The notes: generated from the letters alone by a model not told the origin. DNA of 64,000 bases from Arion vulgaris (GCA_020796225.1 CM036765.1:31958066-32022065); one strand, 5' to 3'; shown: positions 26,293 through 36,502, counted from the first letter of the stretch. A program made the numbers and translations.

Positions 26293-27671
26293 AGGCCAAC
26301 AATGCTTGACCAACGAATCAATGAAACGAGGTCGTCTTGAAGAGCATTTGAAGCCGAAACATAGTGCTCATATTAATTCAAATTTGAATTACTTGCAAAC
26401 TTTAAAGACACAATTTGAAAAAGTGCAACATTAAAGTCCCTGTTTACTGCTCATACTGCAACTGTCAATCGTACTCTTGAGGCTAGTTATCAAATGTCCT
26501 TACTCATTGCTAAATGTGGGAAACATCATGCTATAGGAGAGAATTCAATCAAACCATAAATATCATCATTTCTTAAAACGGTTCTGGAAAAAGATGACCA
26601 AGAGGTGAAAGCTATGCCACTCAGTAACAATACTGTTAGCAATAGAATAGACGAAATGAGCAGGGGCGGCTCGTCGTTGAGGGCCAGTGGGGCCCGGCCC
26701 CACCAATAATCGAAAGGAGAATAACTTCCCGGAATAGACAAATAATAGTAAATACTCCAAAACCATGATTTTTCCGAAAATGTGTGTCTGGCCCCACCAA
26801 GAAAACTGACCACACGCCGCCACTGGAAATGAGTAAAGATATTGAAATACAACTTGTTTAAAAGCTGAAAACAAGAAAATTCTCAGTGCCAATGGATGAA
26901 TCAGCTTTGAGAGACAGTGTCGATAAGTAGTATTGATAACTTAAGCAAGATATATTGATAATGGGGATTTTGATGAAGAAATATTGTTCTGTAAATCATT
27001 AGAAAGCACCCCTACCTCCAAAGGTGTATATAAAAGCTAAAAATTACTTATATGTCATAAATATACCAATGAAAAATATAACATCTTGTACTGCAGATCA
27101 GATGGTACTCCTAATATGATAGGGAAGAAAAATGGCTGCTTAAAATTGCTGAAAAATGAGAATCCAGAAATGCTTTTTGTGCATTATGTTATTCACAGGG
27201 AAAATTTGGTAACTAAAGATATTTCGCCTGTTCTAAATGAAGTACTAAATTCAGTTAAAAAGTGTATCAATACTATTAAAGCTAATGCCAAATGTGATCG
27301 CCTCTTCATGCTATTTTGTGAGGAACAAAATGCAGACCATGTGAGACTTTTACTTCACACTGAAGTAAGATGGCTCTCGAAAGGGAACTGCTTGACAAGA
27401 CTTATGGGACTATTTGATACTCTTATTTGTGGGAGGCTTTGGGAGGAAACAGAAATCAAATATACAAATTCAACCAAATGTGCAAGAAAACGTATTATCA
27501 TTTCTATCTTCATATTTAACTGAATGTGGTTTTAGTGCCATACCTGATTTGCTGCTAAAAAAGAAATTGGTTGAATATAACACAATGGGAGACTTGAGAC
27601 TGAAGTTAACTAAATTGGAACCTAACATAAAATCTCTTTGCAGCATTTATCAATCGCAAGGATCTCACTAA
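26293..27671 (+). pseudogene. ZBED5/SCAND3-like hAT transposase remnant
   Basis: Segments in several frames: QQCLTNESMKRGRLEEHLKP (BED-finger region), YQMSLLIAKCGKHHAIGE, MPLSNNTVSNRIDEMS split by a MITE, then SVPMDESALRDS after a stop. From 27086: DGTPNMIGKKNGCLKLLKNE, HTEVRWLSKGNCLTRLMGLF (RNase H-like core), and from 27414 in a new frame CGFSAIPDLLLKKK and GDLRLKLTKLEPNIKSLCS at the C-terminus. At least three frame breaks, stops and internal deletions show it is dead. Confidence 0.85.
26661..26825. mobile_element. hAT-type MITE, CAGTGGCGGC family, innermost insertion
   Basis: This 165-bp element has a perfect 8-bp duplication GAAATGAG (26653-26660, 26826-26833). Its ends are CAGGGGCGGCTCGTC and, reversed, CAGTGGCGGCG. 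Removing it with one duplication restores the transposase frame (RIDEMS joined to KDIEIQ). Relatives lie at 28680-28842 and 42929-43098. Confidence 0.92.
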
Positions 27672-28486
27672 GTGTAAGTAATAAATAGTTACTAATAATT
27701 AAAATAATATAGAAAAATATGTCATTAAAATGATATCGTACTTGAATTTCTGCTCTCCATTATATGTTTTGAAAATTTACTTACTATTTTTCCTCAACAA
27801 TTTCCTATTGATTTCTTCCTAAAACCTATCATTTAAGTTTCTTCAGTGAACAATTCGATTTTTGGAAAACAATTTTTAAAAATATGTTATATAGGAGGGA
27901 TACGAATTTTGAAAGGCTTTGGTGGGGCATGACACAAAAAAGGTTGGGAAACACTGTTCTAACAGCTTCCATTGATATTATGCTGTCGTCGACGTTCTTT
28001 CATATAATTCGACAAAGCCATGGTCGTCATTTATTTCGAACATTGTTCGAAATAAATTATAATAAAAATATAAGAAAAATGACTCACCAAAAGAGCTGTA
28101 CTCGCTCAGACAATATTTTCGACGGTTTATCGATTCAAATTCGAAATATGTGACGTCATAACAGTCACATTTCCTGTGTTGGTTGGGTTTTTATCACAAT
28201 TCTATTTTCAGACTATTTTCGCACCTTAGCATGGCTGAAAAATTTTGTTGGAGGTGACATAGTGTCACCCTCCATATGCTGTCACCCGGGCGGTCCGCCC
28301 CCTCGCCCTTAGCTACGCCACTGATCGGATGCACATGTCCTAAACTTGTAGAAATCTATGCGTTTAGGGGCCTACCAAACCAATGTGCAACGTATACACG
28401 TTCTTGGCAAAGATCAAACATATCACAAAGAGTGATTAAAATTGGTCGTAAAGAACGAACGCAAAGAAGAAGAAGAAGTTTTATAT

Positions 28487-28560
28487 CTTGAAATGGTACC
28501 CTGAGGCCTCTTGTGGACTCAACATACTACATTTCTATGCTTCTTGATACCATATTTTAT
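28487..28560 (+). mobile_element. Penelope-like element, right part
   Basis: It resumes the element broken at 24142. GTGGACTCAACATACTACAT and TTCTATGCTTCTTGAT parallel GGGCTCAACGTATTACATTC and CCTACGCTTCTTAG at 59657-59690, which encode the terminal [10 protein letters not shown]. Confidence 0.6.
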
Positions 28561-28679
28561 TATACTATGCGATACATATGTATGACGATGATACAAATAT
28601 TAACAATGAATGAAAAAAGGCATGAAACCCTATATTCTAACGCTGGTTTTAGTGCAAGTGAACCGACCATACTTGTAGC

Positions 28680-28842
28680 TAGTGGCGGCTTGTCATTAAG
28701 GGCCAGTGGGGCCGGGCCCACCAAAATAAGGTGTAACGTGTATTTATTATTTTATAAATTGAAATATATCCTAACCGAAACCATGATTTTCCGAAAATAT
28801 CTGTCTTGCCCCACCAATAAAAATGACGACGAGCCGCCACTG
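28680..28842. mobile_element. hAT-type MITE, CAGTGGCGGC family
   Basis: This 163-bp element is flanked by CTTGTAGC (28672-28679, 28843-28850), a perfect 8-bp duplication. It shares with the other copies AAGGGCCAGTGGGGCC near one end, CCATGATTTTCCGAAAAT inside and GACGAGCCGCCACTG at the other end. Confidence 0.92.
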
Positions 28843-29039
28843 CTTGTAGCCCAGTGCTACATCGAAAAATCCTGTATGTGCATTACATTTATGTATTAAG
28901 AATTGTACCAGACATTATACTTGAAAAGTGAATTCCTTCAAAAGAAAGTATATTTTCAACAAAATTGTGAATCAGTAGAAGACATATTTGTTTTTTTAAA
29001 AAGACACTGGCGCTAGATATGACACACTTTGCGAAAACA

Positions 29040-29256
29040 TAAGCGGAATATAACAAGAGGGTCCTTTTATGGGACCCGCAGGGACAGTGAAAGAAGGGGA
29101 GACCGAGAAATACATGGAGACGAGATTTGGAGGCAGAGATCAACAATATAAAGAAGAGCTGGAGGGAGCTGCAGGAGATAGCTAGAGATAGGAAGACTTG
29201 GCATGAGTTGGTTGAGGGTCTATGCCCCAATCCGGGGTAAAAGGAGAGAGAGAGAA

Positions 29257-29289
<33 letters not shown>

Positions 29290-29320
29290 GATAGAGAGAG
29301 AAAGAGAGATAGAGAAAGAG
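29040..29320 (+). pseudogene. LINE 3' end with (GA)n tail
   Basis: The + strand reads KKGRPRNTWRRDLEAEINNI and LQEIARDRKTWHELVEGLCP, the conserved end of a LINE ORF2, stopping shortly before a GA-rich microsatellite (29242-29320) that likely grew from its 3' tail. Confidence 0.7.
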
Positions 29321-29439
29321 AAGACATGTTTACTGTATGTTAGCAAAGCTATAAAATTGCTGAAACAGAACAAACGATGATTTGAAAACTAAGAAGAGTT
29401 ATATATGTCAAAATTATAGACAAAACAATACTCACAAAC

Positions 29440-29666
29440 TAACAATATGTCAAGATGTATGTGATGTATGTGATAAGCAGGCATTGAAGTGGGAGGCAAA
29501 GGGTTCAAGAAAGAGGTCGACCTAAGGAGACCCTGAAGCGAACTTTGCTGAGAGAGGCAAGAAATGTCGGTCTCAGTTCAATGGAGGAGATTGAGCGAGT
29601 TGCCCCGGATAGAGCGGTATGGAGAAATTACTTGCAGGCCTATGTAACGTATAACGGTACGAGAAG

Positions 29667-29709
<43 letters not shown>
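29440..29709 (+). pseudogene. LINE 3' end with (TA)n tail
   Basis: The + strand reads KQALKWEAKGSRKRGRPKE and MEEIERVAPDRAVWRNYLQA, then stops and runs into about 20 TA repeats (29669-29708). A close copy with the same terminus lies at 58230-58500, so the TA run is part of the LINE 3' end. Confidence 0.75.
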
Positions 29710-29711
<2 letters not shown>

Positions 29712-29805
29712 ATATTTAAGTAGCGCGTCAAACAGTTTGATTTGTCTAGACGGTAACATATTTATTGTTCATGTTATATTTTCTCTGGTTCAACGTTTTG
29801 TTCTT

Positions 29806-30000
29806 CTTCTTCTCTTCTTCTTTGCGTTCGGTTTCTTCTTCTTTCTCGTTCGATCTTCACTGTCAATTTTATCATACTACTTGTGATATATAATTGATCC
29901 TTTGTCAAGACCTCTTGTTCTACGTTGTGCATATTATGCGCCTATAGTGACTAGGCCAGCAAAACCGGTTTCATCCAGCTGTTTATTTACTAGGGTAGCC
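29806..30000 (-). mobile_element. SINE remnant, family A/B type, reverse orientation
   Basis: It contains CTTCTTTGCGTTCGG (tail complement), TTGTGATATATAATTGATC, TACGTTGTGCATATTATGCG and TTTATTTACTAGGGTAGCCA, matching the reverse complements of SINE families A and B. It is diverged. Confidence 0.5.
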
Positions 30001-30990
30001 ATGAGATGGGTTGCCTCTATGAAGCTGAATGTCAGTTGGAGTTTTTCGAGAGTTCTCCATAGCTTGCTCTGTTAGCTTCGTTCATGGTGCCATGTTTCGT
30101 TTCGTTGGTGTATGTATGATGGACATGACTGCAGGATGTGCTCTGGAGTCTGTGTGTTTCCGTCTAACATGCACACTGTGCATTCTGAGCAGGCTTTATT
30201 TTGTGCATATGAACGTTGAACCTGCAGTGACCTGTTCTTAGACGAAAGATTGTTGTTGTTGTTTGCTGTTTTCTGTTTAGTTGTGGGTGTTTACTGTGCG
30301 TTTGTTGCCTCCACAACTCTTTGTATTTTCGCTTGATAGGTGTCTTGATTGCTGGTGGTGACAATGGGTGTTTGTGTTGTATAAGTTTTGTTCCCTCCTT
30401 AGCCAAGCCTGTCTTCTCTCTCGTTTCCTGGTACGCCTAAGTGGGCTGGTATCCACTGGAGAATAATTTGGTTGTGTTCTGAGAGCTTGTTTAGCTGTAG
30501 TGTCAGCTCTCTCAGGGCCGGGCCGTACTATGATTCAGGAGTCGGCTGCATCAGGCGGCAAGGTAGGGGGAGGGGGCGACATAAGCAGCAAAATCAAAAG
30601 ATTATTTTAAGGAGAAACAAATTTTAGGGGCGGCATTTCGAAGGCTTGCATCATACTCAGAAAATATACCGCACGGTCCTGAGCTCTCCATATTATCTTG
30701 TGGTTTCCTTTGTGTGGTCTACAGGACTGACATGCAGTCACAAAGGAAGACAAGTTTGTTGTTTTGTATATTTATTTGTTGCAGTATTTTCGTGGCATCA
30801 ACAATTGCCTGTTGTTCGGCTTAAACATTTGTTGAGAGTTATCCAGTGGGACTTGAGTTTTTTTTTTATTGCTGTGCCATCTTGGAGTATAATGATGATT
30901 TCTGCCCCTCCTTTCCTCGCTGTTGTGACCATGATTCGTCTGTGTATATATGGGTCCACTCATGCCAGGGGTATGAGACGTCAATGTGTG
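30001..30990 (-). pseudogene. I-like LINE RNase H and 3' region, minus strand, MITE-interrupted
   Basis: The minus strand reads, from right to left, GPIYTDES near 30950 (RNase H first catalytic region), then after the MITE at 30513-30681 HNQIILQWIPAHLGVPGNER (RNase H C-terminal motif), LAKEGTKLIQH, TIFRLRTGHCRFNVHMHKI and finally TPEHILQSCPSYIHQRNETW near 30050-30130. Order and motifs match the copy at 32661-35777. Stops and frame changes make it non-functional. Confidence 0.75.
30513..30681. mobile_element. hAT-type MITE, CAGGGCCG family
   Basis: This 169-bp element is flanked by AGCTCTCT (30505-30512) and AGCTCTCC (30682-30689). Ends are CAGGGCCGGGCCGTA and, reversed, CAGGACCGTGCGGTA. It interrupts a LINE RNase H region. 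Relative of 20330-20495. Confidence 0.82.
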
Positions 30991-31095
30991 CTAGTGTCTT
31001 TGCTCTCAGGATGGGATCTGCTTCTTTAACCTTTTTTGTCTACATCTGGAATTGTTATCACTGTGTAGCTGGGCTGTAGGTTTGTGTTGTTGGTG

Positions 31096-31345
31096 GTGCC
31101 GGGGTCCGCAAGGAAGCAAAGAATAGTACCACTGCAACCTACAATGCATGTCGTAAGAGGCGACGGATGTAGGCCCTAGGGATGCTACTCTAGTAAATAA
31201 AAAGCAGCGCAGAAATCGGATGCGCTGGCCTACATGTGAGCGCATAACTGGCACAACGTACAACCGCTATTAGGCTCAGATCACATACAAATTACACAGA
31301 GTGGTTGACAAGTGGTTGATATGAAGTGTTCGAAGAAGAAAATAT
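31096..31345 (+). mobile_element. SINE family B copy
   Basis: Head CCGGGGTCCGCAAGGAAGCA, core ATGTCGTAAGAGGCGACGG, CTGGCCTACATG, GGCACAACGTACAACCGC and the end GTGTTCGAAGAAGAAA. The sequence is the reverse complement of copies at 36503, 40230 and 51783. No convincing target duplication was found. Confidence 0.8.
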
Positions 31346-31384
31346 GGTAGTTTCATTTCCCAGGTTGCTGAGTCTTTTGAGAGG

Positions 31385-31451
31385 ATGTTATGTTATGTTA
31401 TGTTATGTTATGTTATGTTATGTTATGTTATGTTATGTTATGTTATGTTAT
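31385..31451. repeat. Pentanucleotide (TGTTA)n microsatellite
   Basis: About 13 perfect copies of a 5-bp unit immediately before a LINE fragment. Confidence 0.95.
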
Positions 31452-31715
31452 GCGATCGACGTCATGGCACATTGGGCATTCCCATTCGTGCTCTGTCCTC
31501 CGTTGCAGCAGCCATCCCAAAGTCCATTTGCTCACAGTACCCATGAGAAGTTGATTACTATATCTTCTCTCTCTACCACGAAGACGACACTGTCTGGTAT
31601 GTCCAAACTTAACACCTAATTCTCGAACTCGTTCCAGTGTCTGAGACCCGCCCATGTCACACAATTGAGAGCGTACCGCATTGATGATATCGTCTCTGTC
31701 CATGCTTCTGCCCAC
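31452..31715 (-). pseudogene. LINE C-terminal fragment (RNase H family 2)
   Basis: The minus strand reads MDRDDIINAVR, LLMGTVSKWTLGWLLQRRTE and HEWECPMC, matching the LINE tail at 53765-53890 ([20 protein letters not shown]). The adjacent microsatellite marks its end. Confidence 0.65.
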
Positions 31716-31859
31716 TTGAGTTTTGATAGGATGTCGGTGTTTTTGCAGACAGTGATTTTGACAAGTGCTGGAAGCTGTGTCCTTTTATGTGGTTACTATT
31801 GATGAGGTTGGCTACATCACCTAGTAAACAAAACAAACTGGATAGTTACAGAAACCAGA

Positions 31860-32060
31860 GAGTTAAAAAAAGAACGACACATGCTCTCTGATGGAACCCC
31901 CAGGGTAGTAGAGGTAAGGGAAGATACAGAAACAATTGGAGACAGAATGCAAGAAAATGAGGAAAGAGTGGAGAGATCTGGAAAAGATGGCATTGTATAG
32001 GCGGGCTTAGAAAGCTTCGGTTGCGAACCTATGCCTCACTAGGGGCAAAGGGTGAAGGAG
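31860..32060 (+). pseudogene. LINE 3' fragment
   Basis: It reads GTPRVVEVREDTETIGDRMQ and a decayed end with CTTAGAAAGC and AACCTATGCC. The same stretch occurs at 35778-35910 (GGGCTTAGAAAGCCTTGGTT, AACCTATGACTCTCTAGGGG). Confidence 0.5.
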
Positions 32061-32483
32061 AATAACAAGCCAACAAGAGAAAGATAACCATAATCGACCT
32101 TGTTGTTCGTACTGTGCTCTCTCTCTGATATAATCTTTAACGATATCATATTGTGCTATAAATCTGTTGACTACTGGAGCACAAGAAATATGTACACGAT
32201 TATGTGTGCTAATTACTACTTCCTGTCGTTTGCTTGGAAGATTAGTTTATAAATTCATTGTTGTGTCTTGTATAAACGTCACTATATAGTTCCCATAGAG
32301 GAGGTCAGTTTAATTTACTTTCCAGTGTTGTTTCAAAGTGTTAGTGAGTTTGCCTCAGTATATCATATTCGGAACAGCCTTGAAGTATGTGTTCTTTAGT
32401 CTTGAAGGCCTGTTCACGCAGATTTTGTTCCACAAATTACATCTTAACCAAGAATATATTTGAAGCAGTCACAATGTACGCCC
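32061..32483. other. Intergenic with an I-like LINE scrap on the minus strand
   Basis: The minus strand near 32330-32410 reads KTKEHILQGCSEYDILRQTH, the post-RNase H segment of I-like LINEs. The remainder is unrecognised. Confidence 0.4.
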
Positions 32484-32560
32484 GAGTGGTAACCGAGGCC
32501 CAAATCAGGGGTCTAAAGAATAGAACCACTGTTACCTGCCACGGATGTGGTGACTAAGGA
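32484..32560 (+). mobile_element. SINE family A head, fused to a LINE
   Basis: ACGCCCGAGTGGTAACCG, AAAGAATAGAACCACTGTTA and CCTGCCACGG match the family A head. The copy then loses SINE homology and runs into I-like LINE sequence from about 32661. No target duplication between them was found. Confidence 0.65.
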
Positions 32561-33471
32561 GGATGGTGGTGGGGCTAGCTTCCGCACCCCGTAAAAAGTA
32601 CTAGATACAGCAACCATAACTAGGGAAACTAAGAGGAAGAAGAGGAATCCCTCAATGAAGGACTGATGAAGCGACCTGATGAGGTGTGTGTTGAGGGACA
32701 AAGCAGCCAACATACACTTAGGAACCACCCCAATACAAGAAGAAATCAATCCAACTTATCTAGGGATCACATTTGATAAACGACTCACATGGCACAAGCA
32801 TATAGAAAACACAGAAGGAAAGGCCAGACGAAAAATTGGAATACTCAGAAAACTGGCAGGTACCAACTGGGGAGCTAATGAACACACACTTAAGAAAGTC
32901 TACAGCGGAACAATCAGACCTCACCTAGAGTTCGGCTCAACAGCATGGGCTACAGCTGCTAACACACACCTGCAGACATTGGACAGAGTGCAAAATCAAG
33001 CACTCAGGGTCATCACCGGAGCCATAAAATCTACTCCTATCACAGAGATGAAAAAAACCACTGGAGTACAAGCCCTGGCTTACAGAAGGGAAACCAAGAA
33101 TATGATCCAGATGGAGAAATACACCAGTATGCCCTTGCATCCAATGAAAGCAAGATTAAATGATCTGGCACTTGGACGACTAAAACGCAGCAGCTTCGTC
33201 CATCGGGGAAAGCGACTAAAAAGACAGTACCAAGATGACCTACCAATGCACACAACACCGCTGATACCTAGTCTCGACCCTGTTCCCTGGGAACAAGTTA
33301 ACGATACAGCAAAAATCATAACAACAATTAGTGGAATCACAACTGGAGAAATACACAATGACCTGCAGAAGAGAACAGCCACTATGTGCATGATCCAAGA
33401 AAACTACCCTAAACAATCATGGATCCACGTCTACACCGATGGATCTGCAACAGATGCAATTAAGAACGGAG

Positions 33472-35031
33472 TGTAACAGTTTCACTCTTATGCTAACTAG
33501 GTTATGGACGGGGGTCAACAGAGAAAAGAAACCCCTTATTGTACTTGGCGTCCTTGACCAAGTTAGTAGTAAATAAATGTGTTTACCAGTCCCAACTTGC
33601 TGACAGTAGAGTGTTAAATTCATGAAATAGGTTCTAGCCCGAGGTAGGCGAGGACTCCCGTAAAATCGAGGATCTTGAACCAGAGAAGGGACAGTTGGGA
33701 GCTTTTGGTTTGGGCAGTAGGACAGTTACAACTTGAGAAGTGAGGAGGTCGGACGGATACATTGAAGTACAAGAGAAATACCGTCGAGTTAGTGAGGTTT
33801 TCAGAGGAATATTCTGTTATTTGGGAGTTGAGAAGTTTACATTTGAGCAGCAGAGAAAGACAGTTACTCTAGAGAAGTTGTGGAGGACGGACAGATTATA
33901 TTTTTAGTGAGCGTAAGAGAGAGAATAGTTAGAATAGAGCAGCGGAACGGGAAGCCAAAATCTCTTGAGCGGAGAAGACTAGTTTTGAACACTTGAGCGT
34001 GTAAGTTAAACTTTTCGTAAATAGAGAGAAGCTGAACTAGTGTTATTTAGATTATAAGTTGTGATGAATGTGAGAACCCACAACTGAGGATTCTTTGAAG
34101 TGTTATTTAGATTATAAGTTGTGATGGATGTGAGAACCCACAACTGAGGATTCTTTGAAGTGTTATTTAGATTATAAGTTGTGATGGATGTGAGAACCCA
34201 CAACAGAGGATCTCTTGAACTTTTCGTTAATAGAGAGAAGCTGAACTAGTGTTATTTGATTTATAAGTTGTGATAGTTGTGAGAACCCACAACTGAGGAC
34301 TCTTTGAAGTGTTATTTGATTTATAAGTTGTGATGGATGTGAGAACCCACAACAGAGGATCTCTTGAACTTTTCGTTAATAGAGAGAAGCTGAACTAGTG
34401 TTATTTGATTTATAAGTTGTGATAGTTGTGAGAACCCACAACTGAGGACTCTTTGAAGTGTTATTTGATTTATAAGTTGTGATGGATGTGAGAACCCACA
34501 ACTGAGGATTCTTTGAAGTGTTATTTGATTTATAAGTTGTGATGGATGTGAGAACCCACAACAGAGGATCTCTTGAACTTTTCGTTAATAGAGAGAAGCT
34601 GAACTAGTGTTATTTGATTTATAAGTTGTGATAGATGTGAGAACCCACAACTGAACATTTCTTGAACTTTGCATAATTAGTGGAGATGCTGAACTAGTGT
34701 ATTTGATTTATAGGTTGTGATAGATGTGGGAAAACCCGACAGAGGGTTCCTTGAACTTTCTGTTAATTGTAGAGAAGCGCACTTAATGATTACACAATTG
34801 ATTTTCAGGAAAGTTATTTATGTACTTTTGGTCTCATATCAGTTGAGAGAGTATGTATGTACGTTTACCAGTTTAGATATACAATATATATAGATACCAA
34901 TAAACTTGTATAAGTTGTTTAGACAGTCTTGTGTGAATTTAATGTAGTCGATTGTCAGGTGTCGGACTTAGTGGTAGATGCTATTTTTTCTCTTTATATT
35001 TCTGGGACCTTGTACCAGCTAGTCTGTTACA
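33472..35031. mobile_element. Solo LTR, 1560 bp, with 5-bp target duplication
   Basis: It begins TGTAACAG and ends CTGTTACA, with CGGAG at 33467-33471 and 35032-35036. TG...CA ends and a 5-bp duplication are typical of LTR retrotransposons (Ty3/gypsy-like TGTAACA ends). No internal coding region is present, so the element was probably reduced to one LTR by recombination. CAATAAAC near 34899 could be its polyadenylation signal. Most of the middle is a tandem array. Confidence 0.85.
34011..34735. repeat. 60-bp units in higher-order tandem array within the solo LTR
   Basis: The basic unit contains GTTATTTGATTTATAAGTTG, TGATGGATGTGAGAACCCAC and AACTGAGGATTCTTTGAA. Sets of two or three units are separated by a spacer (CTTTTCGTTAATAGAGAGAA, GCTGAACTA), so the array has a second, longer period. 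Minus-strand open frames here are a by-product of periodicity. Confidence 0.9.
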
Positions 35032-35777
35032 CGGAGGAGCTGGTATCTATATTACATATCCCAACAATCACACCGAAACAAAGTACATGCCAACTGGTAA
35101 ATTTTGTTCAAACTACACCGCAGAGGCTGAAGCACTACTACAGGCCGCAATCATGATCAATAATTCCAACTCTGACTGCCAACAAGTAGTTTTTTCACAG
35201 ACGCACTATCTGTTTTGCAAGCCCTACAGAGTAACCATCCATCCCTGAGAAAAGAGCTCAGCAAGATCTCTACCAACAAAGAGTTACACTTCAGTGTGTA
35301 CCATCACACTGCAGGAGTGCCAGGTAACGAGAAGGCAGACAAACTTGCTAAAAAAAGGAGCAGAATGTGAACAAATAGATAATGAAATCACATACTTTGA
35401 AAAAAAGAGCTATCATGGACATTAGAAAAGAACCTACACCATCCAACGATGACTACCACACACTTGACAGACAAGGACAGACTATCATCTTCCGACTCAG
35501 GATAGGTCATAACAGACTGAACAAACACCTACACAGGCTGCGATTGTCCCCAACCCCTCTGTGCCCCTGTGGCTCCGATGAACAAACCACAGAACATGTC
35601 CTGCAAGACTGCCCCTGTATGTCCTCCCAAGAAAGGAATGCTGGCCCTACAACACAACACTACATTCAAAACGACATGGCACTAGAGATGAGCTCCAGAC
35701 AACAGTCGATTTCATCATAAGAACGCGTCTAACGGTATAATCATCAAAAAAGCGATCGCAAAGAAGAAGAAGAAGGT

Positions 35778-35910
35778 GTGTGTTGGAAACGGAATACAAG
35801 AAAATGTGGAGAAAGTAGAGTGGCCTGGAAAAGATGGTCTTGGCTAGACGGGCTTAGAAAGCCTTGGTTGCAAACCTATGACTCTCTAGGGGTGAAGGGT
35901 GAAGTAGGGA
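35778..35910 (+). pseudogene. LINE 3' fragment
   Basis: It parallels 31860-32060 (AGAAAATGTGGAGAAAGTAG, CCTGGAAAAGATGG, CGGGCTTAGAAAGCC). It directly follows the GAA tail of the I-like LINE. Confidence 0.45.
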
Positions 35911-35979
35911 CTAATTATTTTTTGTTTACTCTGAATAAAATTGCAACAATGACAAGTTACTTTTGGTTTCCCATGAATA

Positions 35980-36251
35980 CAGTTGGTTATGCCCTTTGCC
36001 TTGCGAGTCGAAGGTCGTGGGTTCGAATCCGGACCGCGGCCTTCTGTTCACGAGTGCATTTTTTCCAGAAACCCTAGGATTGTTGCCGGAGCTACGGAGT
36101 TCGTGCTTTGTGCAATACTCTCGGCAGGTGGCGTGCCATTTCTGCGGAGAGGGATCGAGTCATATGGGGTAACCCGGTGCAATGAAGTCAATCCTTCGGC
36201 TTTTAAACCCTTTTTAAACAGTTGCAACAGTGACGATGTAATTTTTAATTA
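35980..36251 (+). mobile_element. SINE family C copy, tRNA-derived
   Basis: Flanked by CCATGAATA (35971-35979, 36252-36260). The head contains a B-box GGTTCGAATCC at about 36020, preceded by GTTATGCCCTTTGCC, so it is tRNA-derived. The body includes GGAGCTACGGAGTTCG, TGGCGTGCCATTTCTGCGGA and CCGGTGCAATGAAGTCAATC. Confidence 0.8.
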
Positions 36252-36502
36252 CCATGAATAAAATTGCAACAGTGACGATGTACTTCTTAAAGTCAAGACG
36301 ACATTTCTAACAAAACAAGAAACAGAAACAAAATGTTATTCGATACACCACGAGCAGCGATTTATTATACGGTGAATTTTGTTTCTTGACTTGACTAAAC
36401 TAACCAGACTGTAGTCGTCTGCACGAACACTCATTGGTTTCTACGACTGCCGTCTGCCAAGATTAGATATTTACTTTCATTAAGGACTTGTAGACGCGAT
36501 TT

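Larger units (their letters stand above)
25111..27956 (+). mobile_element. hAT transposon, ZBED5-like transposase, nested
   Basis: It is flanked by CTCTAACA (25103-25110) and TTCTAACA (27957-27964), a 7/8 match. Ends are CCCTGTTTCCCAAC and, reversed, CAGTGTTTCCCAAC. The + strand holds a decayed ZBED5-like transposase. It is itself interrupted by a MITE at 26661-26825. Confidence 0.9.
24253..28323 (-). mobile_element. hAT transposon, ZMYM1-like transposase, inside a SINE
   Basis: The 8-bp duplication ATCGGATG lies at 24245-24252 and 28324-28331. Ends are CAGTGGCGTAGCTA on both sides (right end reversed), followed by a shared CACCCGGG...GGTCCG segment. The element is 4071 bp including a second hAT at 25111-27956. 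Its transposase is on the minus strand and is largely deleted. Confidence 0.92.
24143..28476 (+). mobile_element. SINE family A copy split by a hAT transposon
   Basis: The SINE halves are 24143-24252 and 28332-28476. The 10-bp duplication AGTTTTATAT lies at 24133-24142 and 28477-28486. Head CGCCCGAGTGGTTACCGG, core and GAA-rich tail are complete once the 4-kb insert is removed. Confidence 0.92.
32661..35777 (+). pseudogene. I-like LINE (reverse transcriptase end plus RNase H), split by a solo LTR
   Basis: Non-LTR retrotransposon copy. 32679-33471 encodes the end of the reverse transcriptase (YLGITFDKRLTWHKHIENTE, GTIRPHLEFGSTAW) and the start of RNase H (HVYTDGSATDAIKNG). The frame is cut by a 1560-bp solo LTR and resumes at 35037 (GAGIYITYPN, NYTAEAEALL), with LHFSVYHHTAGVPGNEKADK as the last RNase H motif and FRLRIGHNRLNKHLHRL, CPCGSDEQTTEHVLQDCP after it. 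Removing the LTR with one 5-bp duplication restores the frame at the break. Further frameshifts lie near 35190 and 35350-35390. The 3' end is GCAAAGAAGAAGAAG. RNase H after the reverse transcriptase suggests the I superfamily (I/Nimb-like). Confidence 0.85.

Noticed and set aside
28151..28158. CRE (TGACGTCA)
   Set aside because: It lies in the terminal part of a dead hAT element, with no gene nearby. It is recorded as the chance control for the PRKAR2 site.
34006..34561. Minus-strand repeat proteins (WVLTSITTYNLNNTSKNPQL type)
   Set aside because: They are translations of the 60-bp array within the solo LTR.
36000..36040. tRNA gene (B box GGTTCGAATCC)
   Set aside because: It is the head of a SINE with two other copies in the window; no complete cloverleaf with anticodon arm was recognised.
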